Shown in pieces: positions 39,495-50,832 of a stretch of 64,000 nucleotides of DNA. Source of the stretch: Bryoerythrophyllum caledonicum (Eukaryota > Streptophyta > Bryopsida > Pottiales > Pottiaceae); NCBI GenBank assembly GCA_963971425.1, contig OZ020516.1:12140593-12204592 (forward strand). Reading direction: 5' to 3'. Under the pieces are notes generated by a model, which saw only the letters and a list, made by a program, of their open reading frames with translations, was not told where the DNA came from and searched no databases. Made by a program: the position numbers and the translations under genes. The number at the start of each line of letters is the position of its first letter. The stretch's first letter is position 1.

Positions 39495-39699
39495 GCCTTT
39501 AGCGCTATAAGGTCTGTAGAGGACCATATATACAGTATGGTCATGTATTTTTCTTTTAGAATACAAAAAATGTATTAAAATTTAGCAAGACATATACTTT
39601 TGGATTGAAGATTCCTCCAACTTTCATTTTGAGGTCATTTTGATCAATTTGGACCTTATCATGTTAAAATATGACACCATACATGTAGAATGCCTGACC

Positions 39700-40228
39700 A
39701 TTTTGCAACTTCTCAAACATGCAGTAGGTGTAATAGCGATCTCAACTGAAAATGTCATGTGTCATTGGATTGGGCTCAACGCAAATACAAACTTTTGTAA
39801 CCATTGTGTACAACAATTCTTACACCATTTATGTCGAATACAAATAAAACATTGTGTTGCAACCCAAATGTGGCTTCTCAAACCTTTAAAGGTTAAGGAC
39901 AAACTCACTTCTTAAGATAGGAGAATCAACGAGCAGACTAGATGATGCAGTTATTGATTTATACAGTGGATACGTTTCATTGCAATCCCACTTCACGAAA
40001 ATCATTGTAGTTTGTCAATGCTTGCATCGGTTTTAGTTGCATCTTAAGTAGAAATTCAAATTTTTCACGGAGATAACTTGCAATGATTGACTTGCCCAAT
40101 GACCAATAAAGGTCGTCATGCCTTAAATTTATTAGTGCGTCCAAGCAGATTACTGGTTAGGACTCACAAAATACCTTGCCTCAAGAAAGATCTCGGGCTA
40201 GAAATTAATTTTTTTGGAGAACTCTTGA
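39700..40228. other. spacer
   Basis: About 530 bp. An open frame at 39640-39915 overlaps MITE sequence and has no recognisable protein features. Confidence 0.4.
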
Positions 40229-41160
40229 TTAACCCCTAAAGGACCTGAGTCTCCTTCGGGGGGATTTCTGATTTTGGGCAGGTTCCTTAAATTCGAAAAA
40301 AAATCCTTTTTCTCTGAAATTTTTATTCTAGATCCCCTCTGATAAGAGCTTCGTGGACATATTTTTATTTTATTTTTTGGATTTGTGGTTTGAAAGTTAG
40401 TACCACTTAAAGCCAAAAGTGGGGACACCGGGCACCTCCAAAAATTTTGACAAAAGTTTCTATTGACATTGAGATTTTTCACACATATAAAGAATATTTC
40501 CTTTTTTGGAAATTTTCCTAAAAAAGTCTTGTCTTTAGTGTAAAAAGGCATTTTATTCCAAGTCAAACATTTTCACACATTGTCGGGCAACGGGGGAAAA
40601 AAACTTCATCTCTTCTAATAAACCTAGAGATCTTCATATTTTTCACTTTTTATTTTTTCAACAACAATATGTGGTGAAAAACTTCTTATTGACCGTTTGG
40701 ATTATCATTTGAATACATATGTAGTTCACAAAAAAATAAAACGTGAAATGGCAATTTTTGAACCTCCACTCCTTGCACACTTGTTTTGAATATGCTACAC
40801 CCCTTTTTTACCTCTAAAAATTGGTGTGTTGGGAAATAACATCATGCTTAAGACAATGGTAAAATATTTAGACCTTGTACAATGCAAAAATTTGATACAA
40901 AGTGAAGTCAAAGTCTGCTGATCTACTCAACGCTGGGAAGAAAATGAACCATTGTTTTGACTTTAAACACTAAAATCTATCAATCCGTGCGGTGGATTGC
41001 AACCAAAATTTAATGGCATGTTAATATATAATGTTTTTTTAAGATCTTACGGTTGAAAATCCAATATTCACTTTAAAATGTGATTTTCATGTCTCTTTTT
41101 GGCAGTGGCAGTTTTGGACTGGTTTTAGAGCGAAAGTGGTCGTGGTCCTTTAGGGGTTAA
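40229..41160 (-). mobile_element. piggyBac-like MITE, family A, complete copy, 932 bp
   Basis: Left end TTAACCCCTAAAGGACC, right end GGTCCTTTAGGGGTTAA: a 17-bp perfect terminal inverted repeat including the TTAA duplications. Family copies are at 2550 and 45072. No coding capacity; a 122-codon minus-strand frame at 40198-40566 has no features. Confidence 0.75.
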
Positions 41161-41990
41161 ACGACCCAATTTGTTGTTTGGGGATGGACATATTTCATAT
41201 TGCATTTATTGATGCTACGGTGCATGTGTCCATGATTATATGGGGCACCTGTTACGGGCAACAATAGAGGTGGGAAGTCATGGAACTTGTCCTCCGGAAG
41301 AGACCCGCTTATAAGCTACCACATCTCTTGTGAGGCCCTCGTGGACGGGCCTTGTCCTATACATAACATTTTAGATGAAGTGCTAGGATAGCTTTCCATT
41401 TGAGAATCTATGAGGAGGATTCTTAAATGAGCTTAGAACCATTTGAACCAAACTAGAAGATCTTAACAAAAATGAAGCGAGTGACCATCTAACTAAAAGA
41501 GGTCAACAACAATGAAGCAAGTGGTCATTAAACTACAAGAGGTTAACAAAAATGAAGCAAGTGGCCATCAAATTGAGGTGGAGCAACCCATAACAAATAC
41601 TTTCAGCCTAATGGGGTCTAAAATGACATTGTATGTGAAAAAAAATTATGTAGAAAAATGATGAATTAAGAATGAAACTCAACAAACATTTTTTCATACT
41701 TAATCTCAAATATCCCAAATTAATATACAATTTAAAAGCCCAAAATCCCCCAAAGCCCATAGTTGTACTGTAGAGTATGTGGTACTTGTCATGAGTTGGG
41801 TCAAATTTGTGGCCTCCTTTGCCCAATGCTACACTAAAAATCTGTGGTAAATACAAATGTACCACTACAAATACTGTAATACCCAATAGTGGTACAAATA
41901 ATGTATTTACCCAATACACTATTTGTGAATTAGTAAACAATTAGTGTTAGCTGCCACTATCAATAATGATACCCCAATCAATTGCCTAAC
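41161..41990. other. non-coding region with a partial CACTACAC-family element
   Basis: 41161-41760 shows a short direct repetition of a segment containing AATGAAGC and AAGTGG (41471-41575), otherwise nothing. 41780-41985 is homologous to 30350-30470 (AGTGGTACAA, CCCAATACAC, CAATTAGT), a truncated CACTACAC-family copy. Confidence 0.5.
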
Positions 41991-42180
41991 TCTTAACCCT
42001 TTACCATCCATGGATATTTTTGGAAAAACCAAGATTTTTGCAGATTTTTTTCTTTGAACTGGATTTGATGGAAATACAATGCCTAATACTCAAATCTAAC
42101 CTTACAAAATTGAACTTAACCCATGAACTAAACTTTGGGGAAATTTTGCACAACATCCAACGGTTGATGGCATAGATTAT
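41991..42180 (+). repeat. Dispersed repeat R1, left half (interrupted by the DNA transposon)
   Basis: It matches 29580-29727 through GATGGNATARATTAT. The homology resumes at 50868 after the transposon. Confidence 0.8.
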
Positions 42181-42213
42181 AAACACGCAATTAAGCAATT
42201 ATGCACTTGGCCA
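42181..42213 (+). repeat. left terminal inverted repeat, 33 bp
   Basis: Matches the reverse complement of 50833-50865 with one mismatch (G/A at 42210). Ends in GGCCA. Confidence 0.9.
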
Positions 42214-42753
42214 TTTAAAAGTGCACTTGGGTACGGCGGCGGCCATTGCGAACAAAAGTGGCAAAATTGGAAAAAAAAAAAAAAAATCAAAGAAAAAAAA
42301 TGTGTCTAAAGGAAAAAAAATTGAGCTTCTGCAACAATATTACGTACAATCATGGTTGTTCATATTGGAAGCAATTTTTTGGCATTTTCAACTAATTTGT
42401 GGTGGCCCCTCGTTAATACTAGATAAATGTGTATTTAATATAGTTTCACAATATTTCAAAGATAGATTTGAAGGATTGTAGTATATAAACAGGCGTAATT
42501 ACAAAAAACCATACTTTATACAAGGGTTGGTAGTTGATTAAAAGATATTCTACGTAGTACATAATGCATACAATGGTGAAAACTAAATATAGCTGCTTCA
42601 ACAATTGGACTTAGCACCAATAGTAAACACAACTTTACTCTAAAGGATTAATGACATAACGTCTTACATCACCCTTAGAATATACTACTCTTACACATAC
42701 ACTATATATCAATTACCATACACAACTAGTATACTCTCAAAAAGGCACACTAT

Positions 42754-45071
42754 CTACTCCATAGAATTTAGGGCTGCTTGCAAACGGTCGTCATCCATAG
42801 CTTCGGTTTGCATTGCAATATATTGTAGGATGTGAGCCTTTGCCGATTGAAGAATGCGAATCCTGCTTTCAACCTGCGCTCCAAATACATTGCGCTTTCT
42901 CCACCCGCCGGCCCCTGACATGGTTCTTTCCGGAGAGTCTGCCCATGAAAAAATGCATGCATCTTTCTCTACCCACCTATGGCTCTCCCCAGATGGCTCC
43001 CAGATTGAGTCCATGCAATTAGCATACCGCTGTGCAGAAGACCCATGTCCATCAACAACCCCCCTTTGGATGTTGGGCCAATACCAACAAACCTTAATCT
43101 TAAATCTCCATCGATTTTTTCCTTCCTCAATCACTTTCCCTACATAGAATGGTACACCGCCTTCTATTTCTGCTCTATCAACACTCAAGGCTACAAATTG
43201 TCCACAACAGATATCAGATTGTGGATTAAATGGTGGAAATGGGTCGTGATTATTTTCATACATTGCTCCTTCTTCGGCTCTTTCCTCAACATAGTTGCGC
43301 TCTGTTCGTTGTGCCCTGCGTAATGCTTGATTAGAGGGTCTTTCTCTACGAGGACCAAAATATCCTCGAGCCTCGGCATTTGGAAGCATAGCCACTACCT
43401 GCTCTACGACATTTACCTCGCGATTTTCTTCACTTGCACCATCCATTACATCCAAAGATGCACTCCCTATAGGTCCGGTATTCGAGAACTCTGAAGGCCA
43501 AAACGGTGAGGTACGATGCTCATTGCTACGATCTTTGAGTGGAAATTGAGCTAAATAGAGTTTCAATCTTTCAGCCTCTACTTTTGCCTCACAATTCTTG
43601 TCCTCATGCTGCAACCTTTGAATGCACCTTTGTTTATATGCAATGAAGTCATCCAACGCCTTCAACTCCCGTTCGTCCGCTGCAAATACTTCCGCAAACG
43701 ATGGTCGCTCATCCCTATTTGGCAACGACCTCAAAGTTTTCGTCCCTGCCTCCGGTCCCCATGGATCCTTGCAATAATGCTTGTGTTGTACTCGAACCTC
43801 ACGAGTCCCTTCCCGATTGTCCATATAGAATCGCATGTGGTGCGGAAATGTTATGCCCACCAATGAATCCTGACCTGTCAGTAAGTGAGGAGTTATGAAC
43901 AATTTCCAATGCCATACATTCTCTAGCAGCCGAGCGCTAACAAATGCCTCTGTAGGAGATGTTCTTTGTTCTATAAGACTAATCATTTCCTTCAACGAGT
44001 CGACGTCCGACCTCTTTAACGTATTTGATATACAATTGAAGCGTTGATCAATATCTTCGTGGGTATGGCCCACTATAAGAAAAGATAGTTCCACCTCCTG
44101 GAAAAACCCCAATCCCACCAATGTAGCACATAGAGCAAACATATAAATGTTTTTGTTCTCACGCGTGCAGTTGTTGGCCTGAATTTGCAATGTTGGTGGC
44201 AAAAAGCCCTTCCTCCGCAGCACATCCCCAATGACGTGCAACAATGTACTCACGACTTGATTGCTATCGTGTTTGTGGTGAGCCCCAAACCATACGTCGC
44301 AATATAAACCAATCCCATGTACAAGAGCACCACACAGATGGGTCTTCACAAACCGGTGCTCAATGTTCTTCACAGTCTGACGCATCCTCGGTACCATGGT
44401 CGTGTTTTGGTCCATGCCATCCACTATGATGCACATGTACAACTCAGGGCTAATGTAACACGACCTCTTGAATATCCAATAATGCCTACGTTCTTCCATC
44501 TGGTTGCGCAGATGCAACATAAACAACTCCTTTATCTTTATCCTTGCATCCGCATTGGTGGTTCCCTCCATGGCACATTTATACTCCCAACAATGATAAC
44601 ACTTTGAGAATCTCGAGAATGGAGGTACCTGAACGTGGGGATACTTGATGCGCCACATCCTCCGGAACGAACTCATAGAAATGGTTTCCCCATTACAAAT
44701 TCTCTTGACCTCCTCGTTCACGTAATTGAATACATCAAATTTGGCTGTATTCATAGGAAGGAGAATAAGAGGCACCACTTCGTTGTCACTCTTACAGCGA
44801 ATACAACGATGAGGTTGAGGACAACCAGCTTCATCGACAAACGATTTAAAGCAAGCCTCTGCTGCAGACATTCTACTACTCTCTCTTATCGGATTTGAAA
44901 GGATATTGCCGTGAATCGATGTCACTCTTCCATATATTAGACAATCCTTCTTCAATTGCTTAAAGCGCCTCTGTGAATATCCAACCCCAAGAGCGTAGCA
45001 AGCATTGCAAACTTCTTTCCCATCTAACTTTGTTACAAACTTGTCTCGACGAGTTCCTTCTGTCCTTGTGT
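42754..45071 (-). CDS. GHTHEDID-family protein, putative transposase (5' end lost)
   Basis: The frame is open from the MITE junction at 45071 to the stop at 42754 (about 770 codons). It contains VCNACYALGVGYSQRR near the truncated start, Cys/His pairs (CIRCK, CYHCWEYKC), IIVDGMDQN at about a third of its length, QIQANNCTRENKN and FLIVGHTHEDIDQRFN. From memory these blocks mark a eukaryotic family found near transposons (I believe Pfam DUF7869, unverified). Spacing of D, D/N and E/D is compatible with an RNase H-fold DDE nuclease. The middle block usually has D where this copy has N (QANN), possibly a catalytic loss. The C-terminal third is hydrophilic. Divergent from the two plus-strand genes of the same element. 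The first in-frame ATG (about 44871) would omit conserved sequence, so the true start was upstream. Confidence 0.65.
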
Positions 45072-45861
45072 ACGGATTGAAAGATTATAATGTTTGAAGT
45101 AGAGAAAATGTTCATTTTCTTCCCTGCGTTTATTGGATCAGCAGACTTTGACTTCAATTTGTGTCAAATTTTTGCACTAAAAAAGGTCTCAATAAATTAC
45201 CATAATGTTAGGCATGATGTTAGTTCCTAACAAACCAAATTTCAGAGGTAGATAAGGAGTGTAGCATATTCAAAAAAATTGCGCAATGAGTGGAGGTTTA
45301 AAAAATCTCAATTCGCGTTATATTTTTTTGTGCATTTGATATTGTTTTAAATGAGAATCCAAATGGTCAATAAGGTGGGTTACAACACATAATGCGGTAG
45401 GAAAAATCAAAAGCAAATGATATGAAGATCTCAAAGTTTTATGTGGAAATGTAGAAGTTTTTTTGGTACCTTGGCCGAAAATGTGTGACAATGTGTGAAA
45501 ATGATTGACTTGGATTAATATGCTATTTCACCAAAACTAAAAGGATCATGCTTAACACGTTGATATTGGATTTAGATCTTGTGGAGTGCAAAAATTTGAC
45601 ACGAAGTGAAGTCAAAGTCTTTTGATCTAGTAAACATAGGGAATAAAATGAACCATTTGTTTTGTTTCAAACACTATAATCTTTCGATCCGGGTGGTCAA
45701 AGTTGATGGAATTTTGTGAATGGGTTATTTAACAAGTTTTAATTTAGATCCTACGGTCAAAAGTAGAGATAAAAATTGATGTTTTTTTCTTTTATACATT
45801 GCACTAGAACCAAGGATTTTGAAGTTTATTTTTGAAATCGTCACCGTACCTTTGGGGTTAA
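45072..45861. mobile_element. piggyBac-like MITE, family A, head-to-head foldback copy inserted in the transposon
   Basis: 45072-45500 matches family A in plus orientation from CGGATTGAAAG onward. 45545-45861 matches it in minus orientation and ends at TTAA (45858-45861) with TTTGGGGTTAA. The two halves form a long imperfect inverted repeat. The left terminus is absent and the junction truncates the minus-strand coding frame. Confidence 0.65.
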
Positions 45862-46322
45862 ACATGATGTTCGTTATTTGTTCATTCATTTTTTCAAGTA
45901 CATGAAGGGTGTTTAATGGAAGAGAAGTAGTACTGAATGGGAATTTAGGGTTGGAGATGGAAGTGGATTAATTTTTCAATAGTTGGTCTTCTATAAAAAT
46001 GAACTTTGAAGTGTTTCTAGAAGGATTTAGATAATTCATTTTGTTGCTTAACATATTAAACTTTCAAATTATCCATAGTATTGGTTCTACGTACACAAAT
46101 TTTTGCAAATAGGAAAAAAGTGTAATATATTAAAACAATTGTCCCTAAAATCAAGGTCTTACCCTAAATCAATATACATTTTCTATTCATGTGAAATGAT
46201 CATCTATTAATGTAATTGTCATGCCTTTGTGAAAAAAATTTATATATGAAAGAAGAATCTTATTCCATACTAATAGTGACTATCGTTTTGTAATGATATA
46301 CAGGTTTTTTGAGTCTTGCGTT
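45862..46322 (+). promoter_or_regulatory. intergenic/promoter region of the divergent transposon genes
   Basis: AT-rich, 460 bp, no frames with protein features. A possible splice acceptor (GATATACAG at 46295-46303) lies just before the plus-strand start. Exact promoter elements are not recognisable. Confidence 0.4.
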
Positions 46323-47039
46323 ATGGCACCACCAAATATTGATAGAATCTCGGAAAGCCACGGCTGGTGGATCGCGGAAGCGGATGAGTCGAGCGCCTTC
46401 TTATGGGTGACAGATTATCCCTTTGAGTTGGGGAAGCGTAAATCGGCGTTGGGGAAGAGTTTTGGCAAAATCCAGGCAATCACTCTTCGACGTGATGATA
46501 TGGTATACGTTACTTGCGCAGTGGGTCTAGGTCAATCGGAGGTGAAGACTTCTCTTTCGAAGAAGTTGCTTCTTGCACCTGTCCCTTTGAATCTCCTTCA
46601 AAATCCAGGTCAGGTGAAATTCCTCAAATCATTGCAGACGTTTTGGTTGAACATCTCTCTTGCAGTACGTACCGCTAGACACAACAACGTCTTAGCCTGT
46701 TTAGCGTTATCACCGGAGATGGTGCTGAAGGCTAAGAAGATTATGGAGGAACATATTAGATATGAAGCATTTCGGGAGAGGGACCCATCACGTGCGACAA
46801 CTCAAGTCCCACCAGCGGAACCAGAAGAAACAGAAGTTTATCGAATTCTTGCTGAGCTGTTGCAACTGGATTGGCGACCACTGGAGGGGGGGAGAGGAAG
46901 TGGAGGCCAACATCCCACCACAACTTCTGAGGTACAGACATTACCGAATCCTCCATTAACGAGTAGACGTCCTACGAAGAGGCCACGACGTGTTGACAGT
47001 GATGTAGCTTCTGGTTCAAGAGAAGGCCGACTAGTTTGA
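46323..47039 (+). CDS. Transposon-borne protein of unknown function (frame 1 of plus strand)
   Basis: 238 residues from the ATG at 46323 (MAPPNIDRISES). The frame continues ten codons upstream without features, so I prefer 46323. A globular N-terminal half (GWWIAEADES, then VTCAVGLGQSE and SLQTFWLNISLAVRTA) is followed by a Glu-rich, then Pro/Thr/Arg-rich tail with a likely nuclear signal (RRPTKRPRR). I do not recognise the family. It ends 37 nt inside the open region of the next frame (open from 47003), which is -1 relative to it. The two may be separate genes, a frameshift fusion, or one gene broken by a 1-nt indel. I found no canonical slippery heptamer and no splice pair preserving frame. 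Confidence 0.6.
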   Translation: MAPPNIDRISESHGWWIAEADESSAFLWVTDYPFELGKRKSALGKSFGKIQAITLRRDDMVYVTCAVGLGQSEVKTSLSKKLLLAPVPLNLLQNPGQVKFLKSLQTFWLNISLAVRTARHNNVLACLALSPEMVLKAKKIMEEHIRYEAFRERDPSRATTQVPPAEPEETEVYRILAELLQLDWRPLEGGRGSGGQHPTTTSEVQTLPNPPLTSRRPTKRPRRVDSDVASGSREGRLV

Positions 47040-47173
47040 ATCCAAGTGGGAGGAGGTTGATTGGGAGAAGTGCAAGATCGGGTGGCAGGATTCCTAGGTC
47101 GGGGCTCAGGACGTCTGATGGTCATCATAGGGCCCCTACATCTACACCGGGAGATTCAGCTGATTTGTCAGCC

Positions 47174-50100
47174 ATGGCGCCGGAGGAAGAAGATTTTCAC
47201 AACCTTCCAGACAATATACCAGAGGATTTTGAAGACAATGCGGAGATACCACAGGATGTTCCAACTCCTATGAATTTAAAAGCACCAGTGCCTACAACAG
47301 AGGAGATTGCGAAAGGATCAGTGTGGGGGAATTTTGTGTTTAAGGCACACATAGACCGCATTGTCTCTGTAGAGAATCCGGAAACCAACCACCGGGTTTT
47401 ATCACAGAAGAGGGTCAGAGAAGTATTCAACCACTTACGAGACCCAGAATCCGCGACTCGGGTGAGTAGATTGGTACTTCGACCGATCAGATACATCGTG
47501 CATACTACCACCAATGATAGTGTCGTTGAGAAGGAAGAGCTGCCATTTCCGTTGGTAGGTACCGCACGAGAGTTTGAGCACATGTTCATTGTACACGGGA
47601 GTGCTTCTGCACAGGGTGCTATGGGATCCCAGTATTCTTGGCTTCAAGATCATATCATTTGGGAACCGGTGGATGGGCAACACATAGTAGCAGCTTGTAA
47701 GTTTGCACAGCAGCAGTGGAGAGATGGTACTATGCCTTTAAACGAGTATCTGGACACGTTTGAGCGGCGGGAGGCCTCTTTTGTGGTGTTTGATGATCGT
47801 CGCTTTTACATTGAGAAGTCTGCGCGGATCAACGTGGCGGAGTTCCAGAGACATTCATATTCTACCATGGAGCAGGATTTGAGGAAGATCCGTCAGATTT
47901 GGGATCTATACGGGAGGCCTGATAGCACACTACGTGCGGACGATGCACGCAGGGCAGTTGCTTTGGTGAGTGCGGCAAGTGCAGTGCATAAGTTGCCCAA
48001 GGGGGATGGAGTTGTCACGGTGAAGAGGTTGGCCAAAAACATGGAGGATCTGACCAATCATGCATGGAATCCGAGCAATGACTGCTTCGAAGCTATCATT
48101 CAAGTATGCAAGGACTACGAAGACGGCATTCTCTTTTACAGCAAGGAGGAAGAGGACAAGTGGAAGGACATGGCGAGGAAGAAAGAGCTGGATCCAAATG
48201 TGGACGTACGACCAACAAGAAAGGAGATGACGCAGAATTGGTTGAGGCCTCTAGGTAGGGTTCCGAATCCATATTATCTTCGGTTGGCAAAGTCTGCTGC
48301 AGCGAAGCCGGTGAGGGAGGATGGAGTAAGACCTTCTCAAGCATATTACTTCGACGGTGTAAAAGACAAGAATCCACATCCTCGTACGATTGCCGGTGTG
48401 GTTGACCGATATCAGAGACGAGAAGCTGTGATGAATTCGATCCGTTGGTTGATGGTGGAGAACAAGGAAAGTACACCTGATTCCATGGAAGAGTTCTTTC
48501 GTATCCGTGTAGCGAAGTATTTTCCGAGGAGTAGTGCACAACTTGATACCTTTGGGAAGCTTTTGAATGCTGCCACGAAAAAAGCTTGGAGTGCTCCTAT
48601 ACGGAGGAAGGTGTCTAAACTGGAAGACATAGGCTACCTCATCCCCCCTTCCATCAGGTTTCATTATGGTGACATTGCAGCAGGGGGGCGTAGATACATT
48701 GGACTGTCCGTGGATGTGGGAGAATTGGCTACTGCTAATTGGGAATGGCAGATGGAAGTCAAGAGGCGAGGGCAGAGCGACACAGAGAATCTTCTTCCGG
48801 TTCGGTGTAGAAGAGGATTATTCCGCACCGACTACATAGAGTTGGGGAAACCATGTTTGTGGGTGATTGATTGTCGACGTGGTAGTGAGAGGCATGGAGA
48901 TGGTCATTGGGGAGACGCCCAATTATCCGCAGCTTTTGCACAGCTGACATTATGGATGGCAAATATTGAACGATGGAACGTCATCTTCTTGTTACCAGCG
49001 GCTGTGTTTGCCAATGAGGAGTTTTTCACGAAGGTGAAGCTTCCAGAGGGATGTACTATGCGACGTGGATGCTGGGCTTTTGATCCCAACTCGGTTAATC
49101 CCTATGCTCTTGATTTTACAGAGAATGGGCGTCTGGAGCAAGTAGTACAACCGATTGGCGATGTTGTGATTTGTATGCAACACCTTGTGGGTACATCTCC
49201 TGGCCCGAACTATGTTTCTGGAGACGTTCCACTTCCACTTGTATTCTTGGATCACTGGAGTGAGGCACGCCAACCCTCTGAAGTTGATTCACTTGAGAGA
49301 TCTCCATTAGAGCTCGCAAGACTAGTGGGCTCATACTTGCCCCGTGGTTGGGGTTTAGTGGCGTGTAACATATCTACGGCCATTCCCACGATCCTTGAAG
49401 GAGATTTCCAGGGATCTGAGGTTTTCATCATTGACGATTGTACAGACAGAGTTTCATTCCTGTACAATGAGTTGTCCGACAATTTCCAAGGACAACTGTT
49501 GGTCAGGACTGGTGGAACAAGTACTGGTTGCAACATCGTACCTAAGACCGAAGATGCGGTTGGTGGAGTGAGGAATGAAGAGGACAATGAGGATGGAGGT
49601 GGTTTACATGAGAGATTGCCACGTTCAGGTACCACTGAAGATTTTTCATCTGGCAGTGATTCAGACGCCGATGAGGATGGAGAGAGAATTCCATCAACAC
49701 AGCGGACGGTGGGAGATACTTCAGGGGCGACGTCTGCAACACCTACAGAGAGGATGCAAGATACAGGTGTAGTAGATGTTAGATTGGCGGCAGGGGCACG
49801 ACGGGGGCGTACATTTGATGGTCCTAGGTTGGAGATGGAGGAAGAAGGATTGGATTCATGTGAATTTTTTTCGGTGCAGAGGAGGATTCGACAGCCTTCG
49901 ATGCCTCCTCAATCAGAGCCTATATCGGAGACACAAGAGACATTCGGAGGTACTCAGAGTGATACCGGACCAGGTTTGCCTCCCGTTCCAAGATCTAGCG
50001 TATCCGAGGACATCATTACATTTCAGGGGGCCTTCTCATCAGAGCGAGAGATGTCCTTCAATGCAAAGGATGGCTTTTTCTATAATGATGACAGGGTAAG

Positions 50101-50266
50101 GCATACGCGGGAGGGTATTCCTGGCAATTACCGATTTGTTGAGTGTGCATCCATTGGCATCGAAGATATGGGAGATCGTCCAGTGGAGGATCATGAACTA
50201 TCCGCTATGGTAGGTAGCGCCATTGGACACGTGGAGGGAGTCGTTCCGCCAGCAGATGAGCTGTGA
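47174..50266 (+). CDS. Large transposon protein: ParB-like domain and degenerate beta-class methyltransferase-like fold
   Basis: 1,030 residues from the first ATG (47174); the frame is open from 47003. At about 58-180, HIDRIVSVENP and WEPVDGQHIVAACKFA have the order of a ParB/Srx-type domain (substrate-proximal I-x-P, then G-H/R-x2-A-A). About 200-540 is helical and charged. At about 555-760, LWVIDCRRG, WNVIFLLP, RSPLELARLVGS, GLVACNIS and EVFIIDD follow the beta-class amino-methyltransferase order IV-X-I-II, but DPPY and FxGxG are not conserved. The rest (about 800-1030) is acidic, low-complexity. ParB-methyltransferase fusions are known from phages and bacteria; this call is a fold-level inference. 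No stops across 3.1 kb suggests selection until recently. Confidence 0.55.
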   Translation: MAPEEEDFHNLPDNIPEDFEDNAEIPQDVPTPMNLKAPVPTTEEIAKGSVWGNFVFKAHIDRIVSVENPETNHRVLSQKRVREVFNHLRDPESATRVSRLVLRPIRYIVHTTTNDSVVEKEELPFPLVGTAREFEHMFIVHGSASAQGAMGSQYSWLQDHIIWEPVDGQHIVAACKFAQQQWRDGTMPLNEYLDTFERREASFVVFDDRRFYIEKSARINVAEFQRHSYSTMEQDLRKIRQIWDLYGRPDSTLRADDARRAVALVSAASAVHKLPKGDGVVTVKRLAKNMEDLTNHAWNPSNDCFEAIIQVCKDYEDGILFYSKEEEDKWKDMARKKELDPNVDVRPTRKEMTQNWLRPLGRVPNPYYLRLAKSAAAKPVREDGVRPSQAYYFDGVKDKNPHPRTIAGVVDRYQRREAVMNSIRWLMVENKESTPDSMEEFFRIRVAKYFPRSSAQLDTFGKLLNAATKKAWSAPIRRKVSKLEDIGYLIPPSIRFHYGDIAAGGRRYIGLSVDVGELATANWEWQMEVKRRGQSDTENLLPVRCRRGLFRTDYIELGKPCLWVIDCRRGSERHGDGHWGDAQLSAAFAQLTLWMANIERWNVIFLLPAAVFANEEFFTKVKLPEGCTMRRGCWAFDPNSVNPYALDFTENGRLEQVVQPIGDVVICMQHLVGTSPGPNYVSGDVPLPLVFLDHWSEARQPSEVDSLERSPLELARLVGSYLPRGWGLVACNISTAIPTILEGDFQGSEVFIIDDCTDRVSFLYNELSDNFQGQLLVRTGGTSTGCNIVPKTEDAVGGVRNEEDNEDGGGLHERLPRSGTTEDFSSGSDSDADEDGERIPSTQRTVGDTSGATSATPTERMQDTGVVDVRLAAGARRGRTFDGPRLEMEEEGLDSCEFFSVQRRIRQPSMPPQSEPISETQETFGGTQSDTGPGLPPVPRSSVSEDIITFQGAFSSEREMSFNAKDGFFYNDDRVRHTREGIPGNYRFVECASIGIEDMGDRPVEDHELSAMVGSAIGHVEGVVPPADEL

Positions 50267-50832
50267 GCCGTGGAGCTATATACTATAGTAGAGCATGCAC
50301 GCAGTTTAGGTGGCAAATACGTTAGTATTATGCAGTTTGAGATGTGTCTATCGTTCGGTTGGTGGTATATATTTATATATTGGGTGGTCCATATGATATG
50401 TTTGATTTTAGAATTCCTCAGCAATAGTGTGGAATTGCTTGATTATGTATGTTTTTGCATTATAAAATACAGTGAGGTACTTTACACTGTCTTAGGAATT
50501 TGCATATATATTTTTGTATCTCTTACACATTGTGTTTGTAGTGCAGTACTCTAAAATCCTATAATAACTCATAACACATTTATAATCTCTTTGGGCACAT
50601 GATCATAATTTTGTAGCATGATTTGCAAACTAGAGTAGAAATCATATATTTTCTAAAAAAAGGTAGCGAATGTAAAAAATATATTACTGATATGAACATA
50701 AAGATGCCAATGTATGATACGACAAACACCAAAAAAATTTCACTAAAAACATACTAAAATTTTGCCAAATTTTGATTTAAAAAAAAGTTATGAGCAAATA
50801 ACTTGCGGCTTTCTACCACCAACCAGTGCACT
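50267..50832. other. 3' region of the transposon
   Basis: AT-rich non-coding sequence between the plus-strand stop and the right terminal repeat. No frames with protein features. Confidence 0.45.

Noticed and set aside
46293-46322. Upstream ATG for the first plus-strand transposon protein
   Set aside because: The ten extra codons overlap a plausible splice acceptor and show no protein features; the ATG at 46323 is preferred.
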